NCBI GenBank assembly: GCA_029204225.1 | Contig: CM055095.1 | Coordinates: 55,329,612 to 55,393,611, forward strand | Length of the DNA: 64,000 bases | Source of the DNA: Diphasiastrum complanatum | Lineage: Eukaryota > Streptophyta > Lycopodiopsida > Lycopodiales > Lycopodiaceae | Direction: 5' to 3' | Shown here: positions 31,701-39,854 of the stretch, piece after piece | Layout: every line of letters starts with the position of its first letter | How positions within the stretch are numbered: the first letter of the stretch is position 1 | The notes under the pieces: model-generated | Database searches by the model: none | Seen by the model: the letters and a program-made list of their open reading frames with translations, nothing else | What the model was told of the DNA's origin: nothing | Made by a program: the position numbers and the translations under genes

Positions 31701-32513
31701 TACATTTACAAATTTGGAGATCATTCTAGTGAAGTAGTGCTGTTAGAATTGAGCTTTAGTCTTTTTGGATCTTGGATCTTTGTAAATTCTTTTATCATTA
31801 AGATAAGTGATGGCTTGTTGTCCTCACTTCATTTGCTGGTCTTTCACTCTATTTGTATTCATTAATGCTCTCAGGGGTGAGTCCAATCTCTTCAATACTC
31901 TCATTGCAGTTGAAAGTTTTGGATAGGTCCTTGGGAGCTAGTTTTGATGTATTGATTTTCATCATTGTACTTGACATTTAATAGGTGAAATGTCAAATGA
32001 ATCAGTTATGTACTTTTCATCTGAGGCTTGACCTTTTTCATACATAAATGGTCTCTTTGAAGTTCAAAAGTACAACAAAAATAGAGGTTACTGATTGCAA
32101 TAGGGAGCTGACAACTCTCACTTTCCTCATTAGCAAATAAATATCTGGTTCCGCTTCTATTGCAGGTACGCTTTCACCAAAGCATTCTGCGTTGCTTTTG
32201 TGTTGACTTTTTTCTCAATATTCGATGTACCAGTATTCTGGCCAATCTTGTTGCTTTATTGGGCTGTGCTTTTCGCGCTTACGATGAACAGACAAATCAA
32301 ACACATGATTAAGTACAAATATGTTCCATTTTCGTTTGGAAAGCAGGTACAAAGCCGTATTTATCTATCTAAAATTCAAGTTATGGGAGAGTAGATCAGC
32401 TGAGATAGTTATTTTAATAAATTTGATTTGACATCTTATCCACCTTACGTTTGCAGCGCTATGTGGGGAAGAAGAAGAAGCCTGCAGCCAACGGTAGTGG
32501 ATATAGAGATTAG
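13785..32513 (+). CDS. RER1: RER1, Golgi-to-ER retrieval receptor (3 coding exons)
   Basis: Join 13785-14122, 32166-32346 and 32457-32513 gives 191 residues plus stop, close to the usual length of plant RER1. Rer1 proteins sit in the early Golgi membrane and return ER membrane proteins by COPI vesicles. Visible family hallmarks are [11 protein letters not shown] (25-35), RW at 39-40, [20 protein letters not shown] (59-78), [20 protein letters not shown] (89-108), [14 protein letters not shown] (132-145) and [15 protein letters not shown] (159-173). Four hydrophobic segments fall at about 41-58, 59-80, 115-131 and 134-153. The C-tail is Lys-rich (GKKKKP). Intron 1 is phase 2 and 18,043 bp; intron 2 is phase 0 and 110 bp. 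The start codon opens the conserved frame with a typical short acidic N-terminus. All family-conserved blocks are present, so the gene looks functional. Confidence 0.95.
14123..15470. other. Intron sequence without recognisable element
   Basis: Ordinary AT-rich intron sequence immediately after RER1 exon 1. No transposon motif or repeat shared within the window. Confidence 0.55.
15480..15878 (-). pseudogene. Ty3/gypsy integrase fragment
   Basis: The minus strand encodes [32 protein letters not shown] and, after stops and shifts, an [14 protein letters not shown]-like segment toward 15530. These are the linker, first catalytic Asp region and catalytic Glu region of a gypsy integrase. A second copy of the first part is at 23049-23279. 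The fragment breaks at about 15879, where plus-strand copia sequence begins. Confidence 0.8.
15879..16290 (+). pseudogene. Ty1/copia reverse transcriptase fragment
   Basis: Encodes [52 protein letters not shown] and the FVDD active-site box ([11 protein letters not shown]), the core of copia reverse transcriptase. It is very similar to 58678-59040 in the copia element at 55.1-60.7 kb, so both come from one family. It starts mid-domain at a junction with an inverted gypsy integrase and has no downstream RNase H. Confidence 0.9.
16294..16400 (+). mobile_element. Copia LTR-end fragment
   Basis: Contains ACGAACAATTCACGAAAGTC, CTTGACTCGAAGGTCGAATG and ATTCGCGAA. This matches the first part of the LTRs at 55136 and 59927 (ACAATTCGCGACAGTC, TTTGACTCGAAGCACGAA). 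It joins the reverse transcriptase fragment directly, so the RNase H and 3' untranslated part were deleted. Confidence 0.65.
16401..17515 (+). pseudogene. Ty3/gypsy protease region
   Basis: The plus strand encodes an aspartic-protease core, [18 protein letters not shown] (about 16756-16810). After a frameshift near 16880 the second half follows, ending in [12 protein letters not shown] (about 16950-16990). This is the flap-to-C-terminal part that matures gypsy polyproteins. A further frame to 17521 looks like the linker before reverse transcriptase. The active-site triplet is D-G-G. A similar protease lies at 39855-40451 on the other strand. It ends where minus-strand gypsy sequence begins (about 17510). 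Confidence 0.75.
17437..17891 (-). pseudogene. Gypsy RNase H end and integrase zinc region
   Basis: The minus strand encodes [40 protein letters not shown] and SCQVNK. These include the HxxxH...CxxC zinc-binding module that opens gypsy integrases (H of GHSG, C of ECISC). The frame upstream links back to the RNase H/connection region. A junction with plus-strand protease-linker sequence falls near 17510. Confidence 0.75.
17892..19059 (-). pseudogene. Gypsy reverse transcriptase and RNase H
   Basis: The minus strand encodes [52 protein letters not shown] and FFHDILIYS, the reverse transcriptase palm. In the last motif His stands where the family has Asp (FxDDILIYS), so the active site is damaged. 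Thumb and RNase H follow: [40 protein letters not shown], then [20 protein letters not shown] and GDALSR. Stops near 18145 and frameshifts interrupt it. Confidence 0.9.
19376..19813 (-). pseudogene. Gypsy aspartic protease
   Basis: The minus strand encodes [18 protein letters not shown], the D-[ST]-G-type active site here changed to D-C-G, followed by [11 protein letters not shown] and [18 protein letters not shown]. This is the typical gypsy protease that precedes reverse transcriptase. It continues out of frame toward the polymerase linker (19255-19452). Confidence 0.8.
19788..20606 (-). pseudogene. Gypsy gag remnant
   Basis: The minus strand starts with [40 protein letters not shown] and [13 protein letters not shown], resembling the capsid-like gag of gypsy elements. 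Frameshifts and stops separate it from a basic region leading into the protease. No clear zinc knuckle remains. Confidence 0.6.
20650..21190. repeat. Diverged tandem leader repeats
   Basis: Three loosely similar units of about 150-180 bp recur, each with GATTCTATAG or a similar start, then AGAGC(A/T)T..TCTTAGCT, then AATTTGGATTA/GATC, then AGTTATG(A)CAA. They lie upstream (minus strand) of the gypsy gag, as untranslated leaders do. Confidence 0.5.
21191..21604. other. No recognisable gene
   Basis: AT-rich intron sequence with short frames only. Confidence 0.5.
21605..22378. mobile_element. Inverted-repeat element with G-rich core, copy A
   Basis: Bounded by CATAGTTGCA(A)CG... at 21605 and ...GTGCAACTATG at 22378, which are inverted copies. 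Near-identical blocks are shared with copy B at 30498: GGTCAAACCAGCGTTTTGCC, CATTTCACTGGAGATGTGAG, GGCGCGCATTTGGACCCC and CATATTGCC followed by A runs. Between them is a GC-rich core (about 21951-22075). Open frames in the core are low-complexity and not conserved, so it is non-autonomous. The target duplication is unclear (GGATAAT / GACTAAT). The class is unknown. Confidence 0.75.
22379..22630. other. Unassigned intron sequence
   Basis: Short non-coding stretch between the inverted-repeat element and a gag fragment. Confidence 0.4.
22640..23078 (+). pseudogene. Ty3/gypsy gag fragment
   Basis: The plus strand encodes [40 protein letters not shown] and [11 protein letters not shown], the N-terminal capsid-like part of gypsy gag (x-F-x-G...W-L...A...L.G.A..W). 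It ends in a stop after YKW and continues in shifted frames to about 23078. It then meets an integrase fragment on the opposite strand. Confidence 0.8.
23049..23279 (-). pseudogene. Ty3/gypsy integrase fragment, second copy
   Basis: The minus strand encodes [40 protein letters not shown] and [14 protein letters not shown], the first catalytic Asp region of a gypsy integrase. It is homologous to 15480-15878. Its beginning overlaps the left arm of the palindrome at 23230. Confidence 0.85.
23230..23419. repeat. Palindrome of two inverted LTR/primer-site ends
   Basis: Two 81-bp arms (23230-23310 and 23339-23419) are inverted copies with only a few mismatches and no gaps. They are separated by 28 bp whose ends (ATAATC / GATTAT) also pair. 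Each arm contains GGTATGGCACATGACATTTG followed by TGGTATCAGAGC (left) or TGATATCAAAGC (right, minus strand), that is, an LTR end plus initiator tRNA-Met primer site. It can fold into a hairpin of about 85 bp. Confidence 0.9.
23420..24060 (-). mobile_element. Probable LTR attached to the right palindrome arm
   Basis: The minus strand enters the right arm from a segment with a TATAAGTAG box (about 23676-23684), as an LTR would before its primer site. The outer end is not determined and no partner LTR is visible. Confidence 0.4.
24061..25020. other. No recognisable gene
   Basis: Non-coding intron sequence, A/T-rich between about 24380 and 24560. No motif found. Confidence 0.5.
25025..25853 (+). 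pseudogene. Ty3/gypsy reverse transcriptase/RNase H remnant
   Basis: Plus strand, with many shifts: [28 protein letters not shown], a stop, then [11 protein letters not shown] and YLEDILI (palm). Further on come [20 protein letters not shown] (RNase H) and [13 protein letters not shown] at the end. An old gypsy copy in the same orientation as RER1. Confidence 0.75.
26363..26376 (-). other. Polypurine tract
   Basis: The minus strand reads CAAGTGGGAGAT(TG), directly before the LTR start TGTTGG. This is the standard plant copia polypurine tract that primes second-strand synthesis. Confidence 0.85.
26480..27021 (-). pseudogene. Ty1/copia RNase H
   Basis: The minus strand encodes [76 protein letters not shown] and [18 protein letters not shown]. 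This is copia RNase H, which removes the RNA template. The catalytic Asp of VDSD and the Glu of TEAEY are kept. The frame is open for about 170 residues, unusually intact for this window, but the rest of the polyprotein is missing. Confidence 0.9.
27720..27845 (-). pseudogene. Ty1/copia reverse transcriptase scrap
   Basis: The minus strand encodes [20 protein letters not shown] and [11 protein letters not shown], matching the [17 protein letters not shown] segment of copia reverse transcriptase. It is fused directly to LTR sequence at about 27842 with no leader, gag or integrase between. This marks a deletion endpoint. Confidence 0.8.
28285..28415. repeat. Palindrome-rich segment
   Basis: Contains GGAACGAATCGTTCGTT and the run CCGTTCCGGAACCGAACG, ACGTGTTCCGGAACGGAACG, which are self-complementary. 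It may be the remains of a small inverted-repeat element. No boundaries were found. Confidence 0.4.
28416..30417. other. Intron sequence without recognisable element
   Basis: AT-rich, with no open frame carrying a known motif. A pair of overlapping minus-strand frames at 29029-29431 shows no family resemblance. Confidence 0.5.
30498..31212. mobile_element. Inverted-repeat element with G-rich core, copy B
   Basis: Begins CATAGATGCACCGAATCGCG and ends ...GTGCATCTATGC, an inverted match. It is flanked by a direct TATGTTT on both sides (30491-30497 and 31213-31219), a 7-bp target duplication (8 bp with one mismatch). It shares long blocks with copy A at 21605. The core (about 30885-30960) has G runs of 4-7 on the RER1 sense strand. 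It has no coding capacity. Target-site size is compatible with hAT-like transposition, but the class is not proven. Confidence 0.8.
31290..32165. other. End of RER1 intron 1
   Basis: No element recognised. A pyrimidine-rich stretch, TCTGGTTCCGCTTCTATTG, precedes the acceptor CAG at 32163-32165. Confidence 0.6.
32166..32513 (+). CDS. RER1: RER1 exons 2 and 3
   Basis: Exon 2 (32166-32346) completes Trp113 and encodes 60 residues from YAFTKAF to SFGKQ, covering the last two membrane segments. Intron 2 (32347-32456) is GTACAA...TTGCAG. Exon 3 (32457-32513) encodes [18 protein letters not shown] and a TAG stop. The tail is rich in Lys and lies on the cytosolic side in this family. Confidence 0.95.
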
Positions 32514-35500
32514 ATGGGCCCATGACATGTCTGACATTCATCAATATATGCATCATACTTGCATATATCCGCTAACCAGCTCAGTAAGTTTTAGGATCCC
32601 ACTGCTGCTCCCAGCATTATAGGCTCACTAAGAGGCATGATTCTTTTGGACATATTCAGCTGCTTGACGATTTTTTTTCTTACTTAGCAATGTAAGATAT
32701 CTATTTTTCTCTTAGAATGATCTCCTTGTGTATGAAGAGGTGGAACTTTTCTGGTTGTAATTTGTTGTTTTTGTGGTATTTATTAAGGGGCTAAAGTTCT
32801 TGATGTATTGGAAGCTTTCACGTGTCTTCTGGTCTTCTTTTTGGATATTAAGTGACTCAATAGGTTCGTCATGCATGTTCAGGGACAGACTGTTCTTACA
32901 CTTCCTAATGTTCCAGGTTCAATCTAATAATTTAGACTAATGTTGTGTTTCTGATTTGACAAGTAATTTTGAGAATGATTGTATCTCTGAAGTATTTTAA
33001 AGTAATTATTTGAACTTTTTTTGAATTTCTGTTCTGAAGTGATAAGAGCAAGAGTAAATGCCATGAATTGAAGTATTGTACTCCTTTTTATGCAACAATT
33101 TTGTAAGCACTAATTAAGGTTCTTGGCTGAAAATCTAGAGTATGGGTGACAATTTTCATTTAAAAGATTTGAGGCAAGGTCTCTACTTCTGCAAATTGGT
33201 GTTAGGCAACACCATGGGTGGAATACCCTTGTTTTGTGATGAGAGTTAAGGAGGGAGGTGGAAGGAGAGGTAGAGGGAGTCCCAACATGTCACTATTTAC
33301 TCCTATGGAATTCAAGCTTGAATATCTTGAGTGCATGTTTGGATGCAGGCAAACAAAGCAAGATTTTGAAAAAAAGAATGAGTTTCTTTTTTAAAAAAAA
33401 GTACTGAAGTGACGATATTATCTGCTTTTACATTAGCAAACCAATTTTACGAAACCGTAACCTGTGGAAAAAAAGATAGCAAAAAGAACTATGAGCACCA
33501 TCCATTCATGAAAGTGATATTTCCATGAAGCCATAGGGTGTTAGGTTATGAAAAAAGAATCTGAACAAACAAAAGATTCTAGCACATGTCATTTTGATAA
33601 TGAAACTTTATAATAATCGGTTGGTTCCGTTACTAGATGAGTCATTCAACTCCTATACATGCCCAAAGATAAGTGATATCAAATATCTTTGTGGATGCAA
33701 CAGATAATTTAGGGCGAGGTTATTGAGATTGACCTTGAAGCCATGAGTTTGAAGGAGAGAATATAAGGGATGACACTTGGAAAAGATTCAGAGAGGGATG
33801 TAGTTCCAATGGTTCTTGATCCGATGATTTAAGTTCTATTCTGGTTTGTGATCAATATGGCATCCAATCAATTGTGGTTCAATTGTTGAAGTATGGTTAG
33901 TAAGCGCAAGATTAAAATGATCATCTTTTTGAATGTAGTGGCAAATCATTTTGGAAGAGTTGCTTTGGAAGTTATAATATCTTCATTTGTGAGATCTATA
34001 AGATGGGAAAATTTTGCATTTGGTTACGTTTGAATAGACAAAAAAGTTGAGATCATTCTTTTATTCACTTACACATTGAAGAGTGAAATAAGACATCTCT
34101 CAATATTTGCAAGAGCAAATGCAAATGCTTTTATAAAGCAAAATACCTCAAATGGAACAAAAGTGGAACTGTATCTACAAACTAGTCCTATGATGATGGA
34201 GAGCGCGACAATCCAATGCAGATCTTGGATAGAAGAGGATGAAGTAGCGGCCTTTTCGTAGGAATTCAGAAAATCACATGCATTTTACTAGGACCAAACG
34301 ACAATGGTGGATTGAAATATCATAGCTTAGAGGACTAACAATCATCATATTTAACAAACGAAGATGAGAGATCAATTCAAAATCAAGAGGCTTCTAGAGA
34401 TTTCATGAGAGAGAGCAATCGGATATGTGAGCGAGCTATCTCCATCCGGTAGAGACCTCTTTATACCTTACTTAACAAGTCGATATAGAGAGAAGTAAGT
34501 CTAGCTAATAATGGCATTCCATGAAATATCATATCAAGAGGACATTCCTTCAATTGCTCATAACAATTACAATTTTTGGACAACAACCTCCATCAGCAAA
34601 TATATGGCCTCTCTTGCATTTCCACATCAGTGGAAAAGAAAAAAAATAAGTTGTTTGGACATTCTTATTGCCTCTAGTCCTGCCGCTCGGAGGACCCTTC
34701 ATGCCCTTCTTTGTGGAGGAGGTCAAGCAACATGGCCTCATGTGATTTGAAAAGAATCTTAACTAGTAAAGAAGGCAACGCTCCTAGAAAGCCAATGATT
34801 TTAAAGAAATGGAGTCTCCTCCTTGTGATGTTGGAATTCCTAGAAACTTCCATATGGAGTCCTCGAGCCCTTGTTCTAACCGTAAACTATCTCAAGGCAT
34901 TTTTATGACATGAAGGCTTTAATATGTGCCTTCACCCTCTCGACAACGTCAACCATATTTTTTTTCCTGAAAGAACAGTTTGAAACTATGTTATCGATGG
35001 TTTTAACTTCGTTGATGTTTTCTCTCTACAATTCTCATAGGGTCCAATGGTAGATTCCCCTATCTTCTCTTTAGCCATGCTTAATAGATTTTACATTTGT
35101 AACTTTGGCTCTTGGGTTAGTTCTATTCCCTTTTGCACCATTGCCACCCTTCTTCCAACCATTTGCTTGTTAGAATCAATCTCAAGCTTTTTTCTTCTAT
35201 ATCTTTAAAATTTTGATCCATCTTTATAATGAATAACTCATAAATTGGAAATAAGTTCATCATCTTGTCTCTCTAAATCCATTGTCTCTCTTTTCGATCT
35301 TGACTCTATAAAACAAAAGCTCTTAGATTAAGATGGGTGTTTTAGGAACTAGCCATTCAAGATCCTTTGCTTTGTCTAAGAGCATATAGTTGCCTTGATT
35401 TTTGACATCAAGATATTTTTTGATGAATAAGGCTGATTATTGTGATGTTGGGACGTTGAGAATGCACTTTTGCCTGCATTGATGGATTTTAGCTGGTTTT

Positions 35501-36052
35501 CCCGAGAAATCGTCTTGGTGCTTAGAAACTGTTGTTGTTGTTGATGGAATCTAGTCACGTTATGTATTGGAGAGAGGAAGGTGAAATGTAAGTCACTATT
35601 GTGGAGTCATCCACATGAGACGTGTATTGGGCTCCAACTAAATGTTGCGATCATCACCGGTTTGAAGGTGAACGAGGAGCTTTGTCGTCGATACTCTATG
35701 GCAGTGGTGGATGAGATGAAGGAAAAATTGGTGACAAGGTAGGAATTGTAGATGGATGGATCTTGTAGCGTTGCGTTGTAGTGGTTCATTCTAGTGTTTT
35801 AGCTCTGGAATGAGAGTGGCATGATGATAGTGGTGTAGAGTTATAGGCTTGGTGCTCTTCATGCTATCCAAGTGAAGGCGAGGTTGCCGCTCCCATCGAC
35901 AATCTCGTACTACAAACGACACTATATTGGCGCCTTTGCTAGGGAGCACCATCAGTTGTCTTGTCGAATAATACTTTTCTTCCTCGTTCTAAATCTCTTC
36001 TTCTCTCTCACTCTTTCATTTCATCAAAAACCATGTTTTTAGCTTGTTAGTG
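32514..36052. other. RER1 3' flank and intergenic DNA
   Basis: The RER1 3' untranslated region should begin here; no unambiguous polyadenylation signal was picked out. The rest is AT-rich with short chance frames. No transposon motif was found. Confidence 0.5.
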
Positions 36053-36292
36053 TGTAGTGGCTTTATTTCCTATCCCATCCTCAACCCAAGATTCAATTAC
36101 AAAAGCATCAAGGAGATGAAGTTAGTCGTCACACGGAGGTTTGATCCCATGAGAGCGATAACATAAAACAAAATCCAGCATGCATGGATGATCCACAATT
36201 AACTCTAAGATCCATTAACACTACGGATTAACACTACATCCATTAACCCTAAACCAATTAACACTACAACCCACAATAAGATAGATACTTGC

Positions 36293-36377
<85 letters not shown>

Positions 36378-36772
36378 ATAAGAATTTACAATCCCAATAA
36401 CATTCAGATCTAACAATTAGCAAATACAACAAAAGCAGGAGAGGAGGAGGAAAAGAGGTAGAGAGCAAGGACATTCATAATCCATTTCATAAGAGGCTCA
36501 ACCGCGTGTATTTGAAATGAAGAGAGAACATGATTTACAAACTCGAGTAAGCCCCTCTTTATAGTGGAGAGGAAGGCCTTGACATCAAAATTCTATTGGC
36601 CCATTCAAATCTAAAAAGAGTGGCAAACTCGTGCATTAATTAGAAGACCCAATTTGAAATTGAAATTTGGTGGGAATCCCTATTTTATCCACTAACTTGA
36701 CATTTAGGCCCTGCGACATTAAAAGTCCTACAAAAAGGCCTAATGTCCTTTTATTGACTTCTTAATTATTCA
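36053..36772 (-). mobile_element. Gypsy-type LTR, copy 1
   Basis: About 720 bp, minus strand, from TGAATAATTAAGAAGTC (36772) to CCACTACA (36053). It shares long blocks with 52110-52769 (for example GCATGCATGGATGATCCACA and GATCCATTAACACTACGGAT). It holds a long CT/CA microsatellite. In position it follows (minus strand) the ORF at 36906-38572, as a 3' LTR would. Confidence 0.8.
36295..36372. repeat. (CT)n(CA)n microsatellite inside LTR
   Basis: About 40 bp of CT units run into about 36 bp of CA units. The matching site in the other LTR (about 52352-52378) has only a short interrupted CT tract and no CA run. Confidence 0.95.
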
Positions 36773-36905
36773 TTGCCCTCCTCTATCTCAGAGGTCTTGA
36801 ATTTTATCACCCATCCACCCCTCGAGGACTCATGCAGATGTTGTTGTAGAAAAGCTTGAATCTGGTCCTCGATGGTGATCGGTTTCTAAAACAATGGCCT
36901 GGGCC

Positions 36906-38572
36906 TTAAAGTAGTCGGATCTTCTTCGGTGGCTGGTCATCTGGTATATCTTGTATTTCTGGCCTGTCCAAACCTGTATCCAAGCCTCTCTGATCTTGGT
37001 GTTGAGGCGAGAATTGTGGCATCACAAGAAATAAAATTTGAGGCCCGGCTTCCAAAACTTGAGCGGCTGCCTTTTCATAACCTTTGATTATTGCTTTTGC
37101 CTTTGCCAGCTCAATCAATGCCGTACGTTTGAGTTTATGAAATTTTTCTTGAAACCCTACCAATGAAGTTCGGTAGGTTTCAACTTTTCTAAAGAGGTAT
37201 TGGATCTCATCCGGTGACACTGGACGATCAGGTACTTGCGTTTGGAGGTAAGAATCGCGTTAGGGTGATCGCATCCAACTCACCTTGAAGGTGCTCTCGT
37301 TCAAGTGCAGCCATATCCAATTGCCCGGCTAGCAGCAACACCTGTTGCATCTTGGATAGCCTTGTCCACTTGGTCCTGTGCCATTGTCAATGAATTCTGC
37401 AAAGTCGCCACATAACCTTCGAGGCGCTCAGCAGATTGTTTAGTTTTCTTCAGCTCGGCTTCAGATCTTGCCTCATGTTGTTTGGCAATCTTGAGCTTGC
37501 GGTTCAACTAGATAACTTTTTGACTTATTAGGGCATTCTCTGAACCCAACTCTGATATTCTGGTGTCCATGTCTTTCTTTCCATCTAACATGGTCTGGAT
37601 CACTCGCGCAAGATTTGAGACTAAACCCAATGCGTCACCAGAATCCATGTGGGTTTCTGTTGCTGTAGCAACAGAAGTAGCACTTGCAGGTACTGTTCCT
37701 GGTTGGCGTTGAGATCTTGCTAGTAACTCCTCTTCTTAAAAAATATATGGACCTTCAAAGCCATCAGACACCGTGGCGTCGAACTGCTTCGGAGAGATAA
37801 CTGCATGGTCGACCCTGAGTGCCTCTGATGCCTGATCTGGTTGATTTTGGTGACTGATCTGAAAGGAGGAATAAAAAATATTCGCAGCGTCATTGAAATG
37901 ATCGAATCCCTTTCCAGGGGATTGGGGATCAAACGGTCCTGGGCTCTTGGGCATTTCAAAAATCTCATCTGGCCCTAAGGGATTGGAATCATCGAACATG
38001 TCCATGAATGCTTGCGTGTTTGATGAAATTGCTCGAATTTGTAGAGATGAGACAGCTTGTGTAGCTGTGATTGGTATGGTGGCTCCAATGGTCACAGACT
38101 GACCTTGTGAGGAAGCTGAGGCGAGGGAAACATCGGTGGATTGGGGGATAGGCAGTTTAGTGCGAGTTGTAGCAGGAGGTGGAAGCGCAGTTGAAGTTGT
38201 TTGCCTAGTACGACGACGTGATGCGGAAGGCGAGTCAGGAATGACGACTTCGCTGCGTACACGACGACGACTATGAGAACCCGAGTCTTGATGTGAAGAA
38301 TCGACAGGTGTGTCTTCGTACACAGATAGTACTGAGGCAGAAACAAAGCCATGGATCCTATTATCGAGGTAGGAGGCGGAAAGGAGGGACAAAAGTGGGC
38401 CAGCCGTGAACTGTTGCTTGGTATTGCTTTTAATGGCCCGCTTGAACTCACAAAATACCGTCTTGAACCAGTTATAGGGTTCTAGTGGCTTCTTATCAAA
38501 CTTGTAGTTGGACTCTACTATGCGATGCAGGATTTGAGAAGAGATGCGCTCCTTCCTAAGGTTGCCAACCAT
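36906..38572 (-). pseudogene. Retroelement ORF in env-like position (minus)
   Basis: On the minus strand an open frame of up to 278 residues (38572-37736) starts MVGNLRKERISSQILHRIVE. It contains a compact segment PLEPYNWFKTVFCEFKRAIK...GPLLSLLSASYL, then a Ser/Thr/Pro-rich stretch. In other frames coiled-coil-like segments follow: RSEAELKKTKQSAERLEGYV (37301-37507) and AIIKGYEKAAAQVLEAG (36906-37220). It lies just before an LTR of the same orientation, where some gypsy elements carry an extra ORF. It is not reverse transcriptase, protease or integrase. At least two frame breaks suggest a pseudogene. Function unknown; the resemblance to 41834-44129 is inferred. Confidence 0.55.
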
Positions 38573-38650
38573 CAGGAACTTGTTCAGTAGCTGTGCTGAG
38601 CGTTTTAAATGCCTTAAAGTAGAATGTGTTGACGAAATATCACTAAACGT

Positions 38651-38830
38651 ATGGCCATCAAATTGTTCTTGGTTGGATTGCCTAAAAACATCCGTCGTGA
38701 ACTAAAACCAGTTGACCTTTATGATCAACTTAAAGACGTAATGACTGATGCTATCCGTGAAGAAGACGAAGGTTCTGATGACGACTTTGATAATCGTGAA
38801 AAGAAATCTAAGAATTATGAACGTCTTAAC
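38651..38830 (+). pseudogene. Possible gag fragment
   Basis: The plus strand encodes MAIKLFLVGLPKNIRRELKP followed by an acidic stretch (REEDEGSDDDFDNREKK). The first part resembles the F-x-x-G-L-P-x-x-x-R segment of gypsy gag proteins. Very short; it breaks into repetitive sequence at about 38840. Confidence 0.4.
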
Positions 38831-38844
38831 CACTCGTGCAAGGG

Positions 38845-39100
38845 TTCATTCCTAGAAAATCTTAAAATTTTGCAGAAAAAACCCCCAAAAAATGTATGAT
38901 TTTCAAGATTTTTTGAGTTTCCTTGGGAAGTAACTCTCGCAGCTTGGTGAGCAGGTGAATCTGACTCAGATACAAGTGAATACTAGTCTACGAGGGTTTG
39001 TTCCCAGAAAATCTTAAAATTTGCAAAAAACCTCAAAACAATGCACTTTTTTTCATGATTTTTTGAGATCTGCTTGGAAGTAGCCTTTGCAAATAGTTTT
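38845..39100. repeat. 152-bp imperfect tandem duplication
   Basis: CC(T/C)AGAAAATCTTAAAA and the following TTTTTTGAG...TTGGAAGTA block occur at 38851 and again at 39003. Non-coding, leader-like. Confidence 0.7.
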
Positions 39101-39729
39101 ATAGACATATCTAACCTAGATCTGGCTACTGTGAAATTTTTGTGAAGATCCAATGGTTAGATTTAGAAATATATAAGAAAAAGTGTCGAAAAGTGCCTAA
39201 AAATTGAGTTTTTTCAAGATCCTGACAAATCTGTCCATCAAGAACTTTTGCAGAACTCACATTATCTAGAAATGGTCTAGATACAGCTACTATAGGAAGG
39301 TTGAAGGTTAGATTCACTCAGATATGAAGAAATCTAAAAAAAAAACCATAAAAAGCCAAGAAAAAGGGCTAAAATCACACTATTAGCTAACTAAAATTGA
39401 TCAGATGTTGTCAAATTTAGGTTGTAGTCACATTATCCAGCAAGATCCAACATCCCTGGACTGAATCAAGTGAATGAACCTCAGATCAAGCCGATCAGTT
39501 CCCTCCACATCAACCACTATCCATCCATCATTCTTCTGTCCCATCTCTATTCCATCTTCTATCTCCATCTCTGCTAGATAAATCCATTTCTGTCTCTATT
39601 CTCATCCATACTGATCCACCGTTTACCGATTCTCTTTTCTTCTTCTTCTTCTCCATCTTCCAAAAAAAAAAGAAAAAGGGTTGGAACACCAGAGTCATTG
39701 AGCAAACCTTGAAGCAATTCACCAACCAA
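39101..39729. other. Leader-like sequence
   Basis: Non-coding. The segment at about 39590-39720 resembles 54010-54135 (shared CATCCATACTGATC, TCTTTTCTT, a poly-A run, GGAACACCA, TTGAAGCAATT/C). These are probably two copies of one element's 5' untranslated region. Confidence 0.45.
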
Positions 39730-39854
39730 CTACTTTGTGTCTAGATTAGGGATGTGTTCGTTATCGATCAGAGGAGTATAGGTACAATCATCTTGATGTT
39801 GAGCACAAGAATGGGCATTCACACAATCAATGGTGGCTAAACTATGACTCCAGT

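Larger units (their letters stand above)
14123..32165 (+). other. RER1 intron 1, 18,043 bp
   Basis: The intron splits Trp113 (TG/G). The donor is ATG/GTTCTT and the acceptor TTGCAG/GTACGC. The donor matches the GTAAGT consensus poorly, but the family sequence (FKLW then YAFTKAF) fixes it. The intron holds copia and gypsy fragments on both strands, two inverted-repeat elements, a palindrome and a deleted copia element, listed separately. No other host exon was seen inside. Confidence 0.9.
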
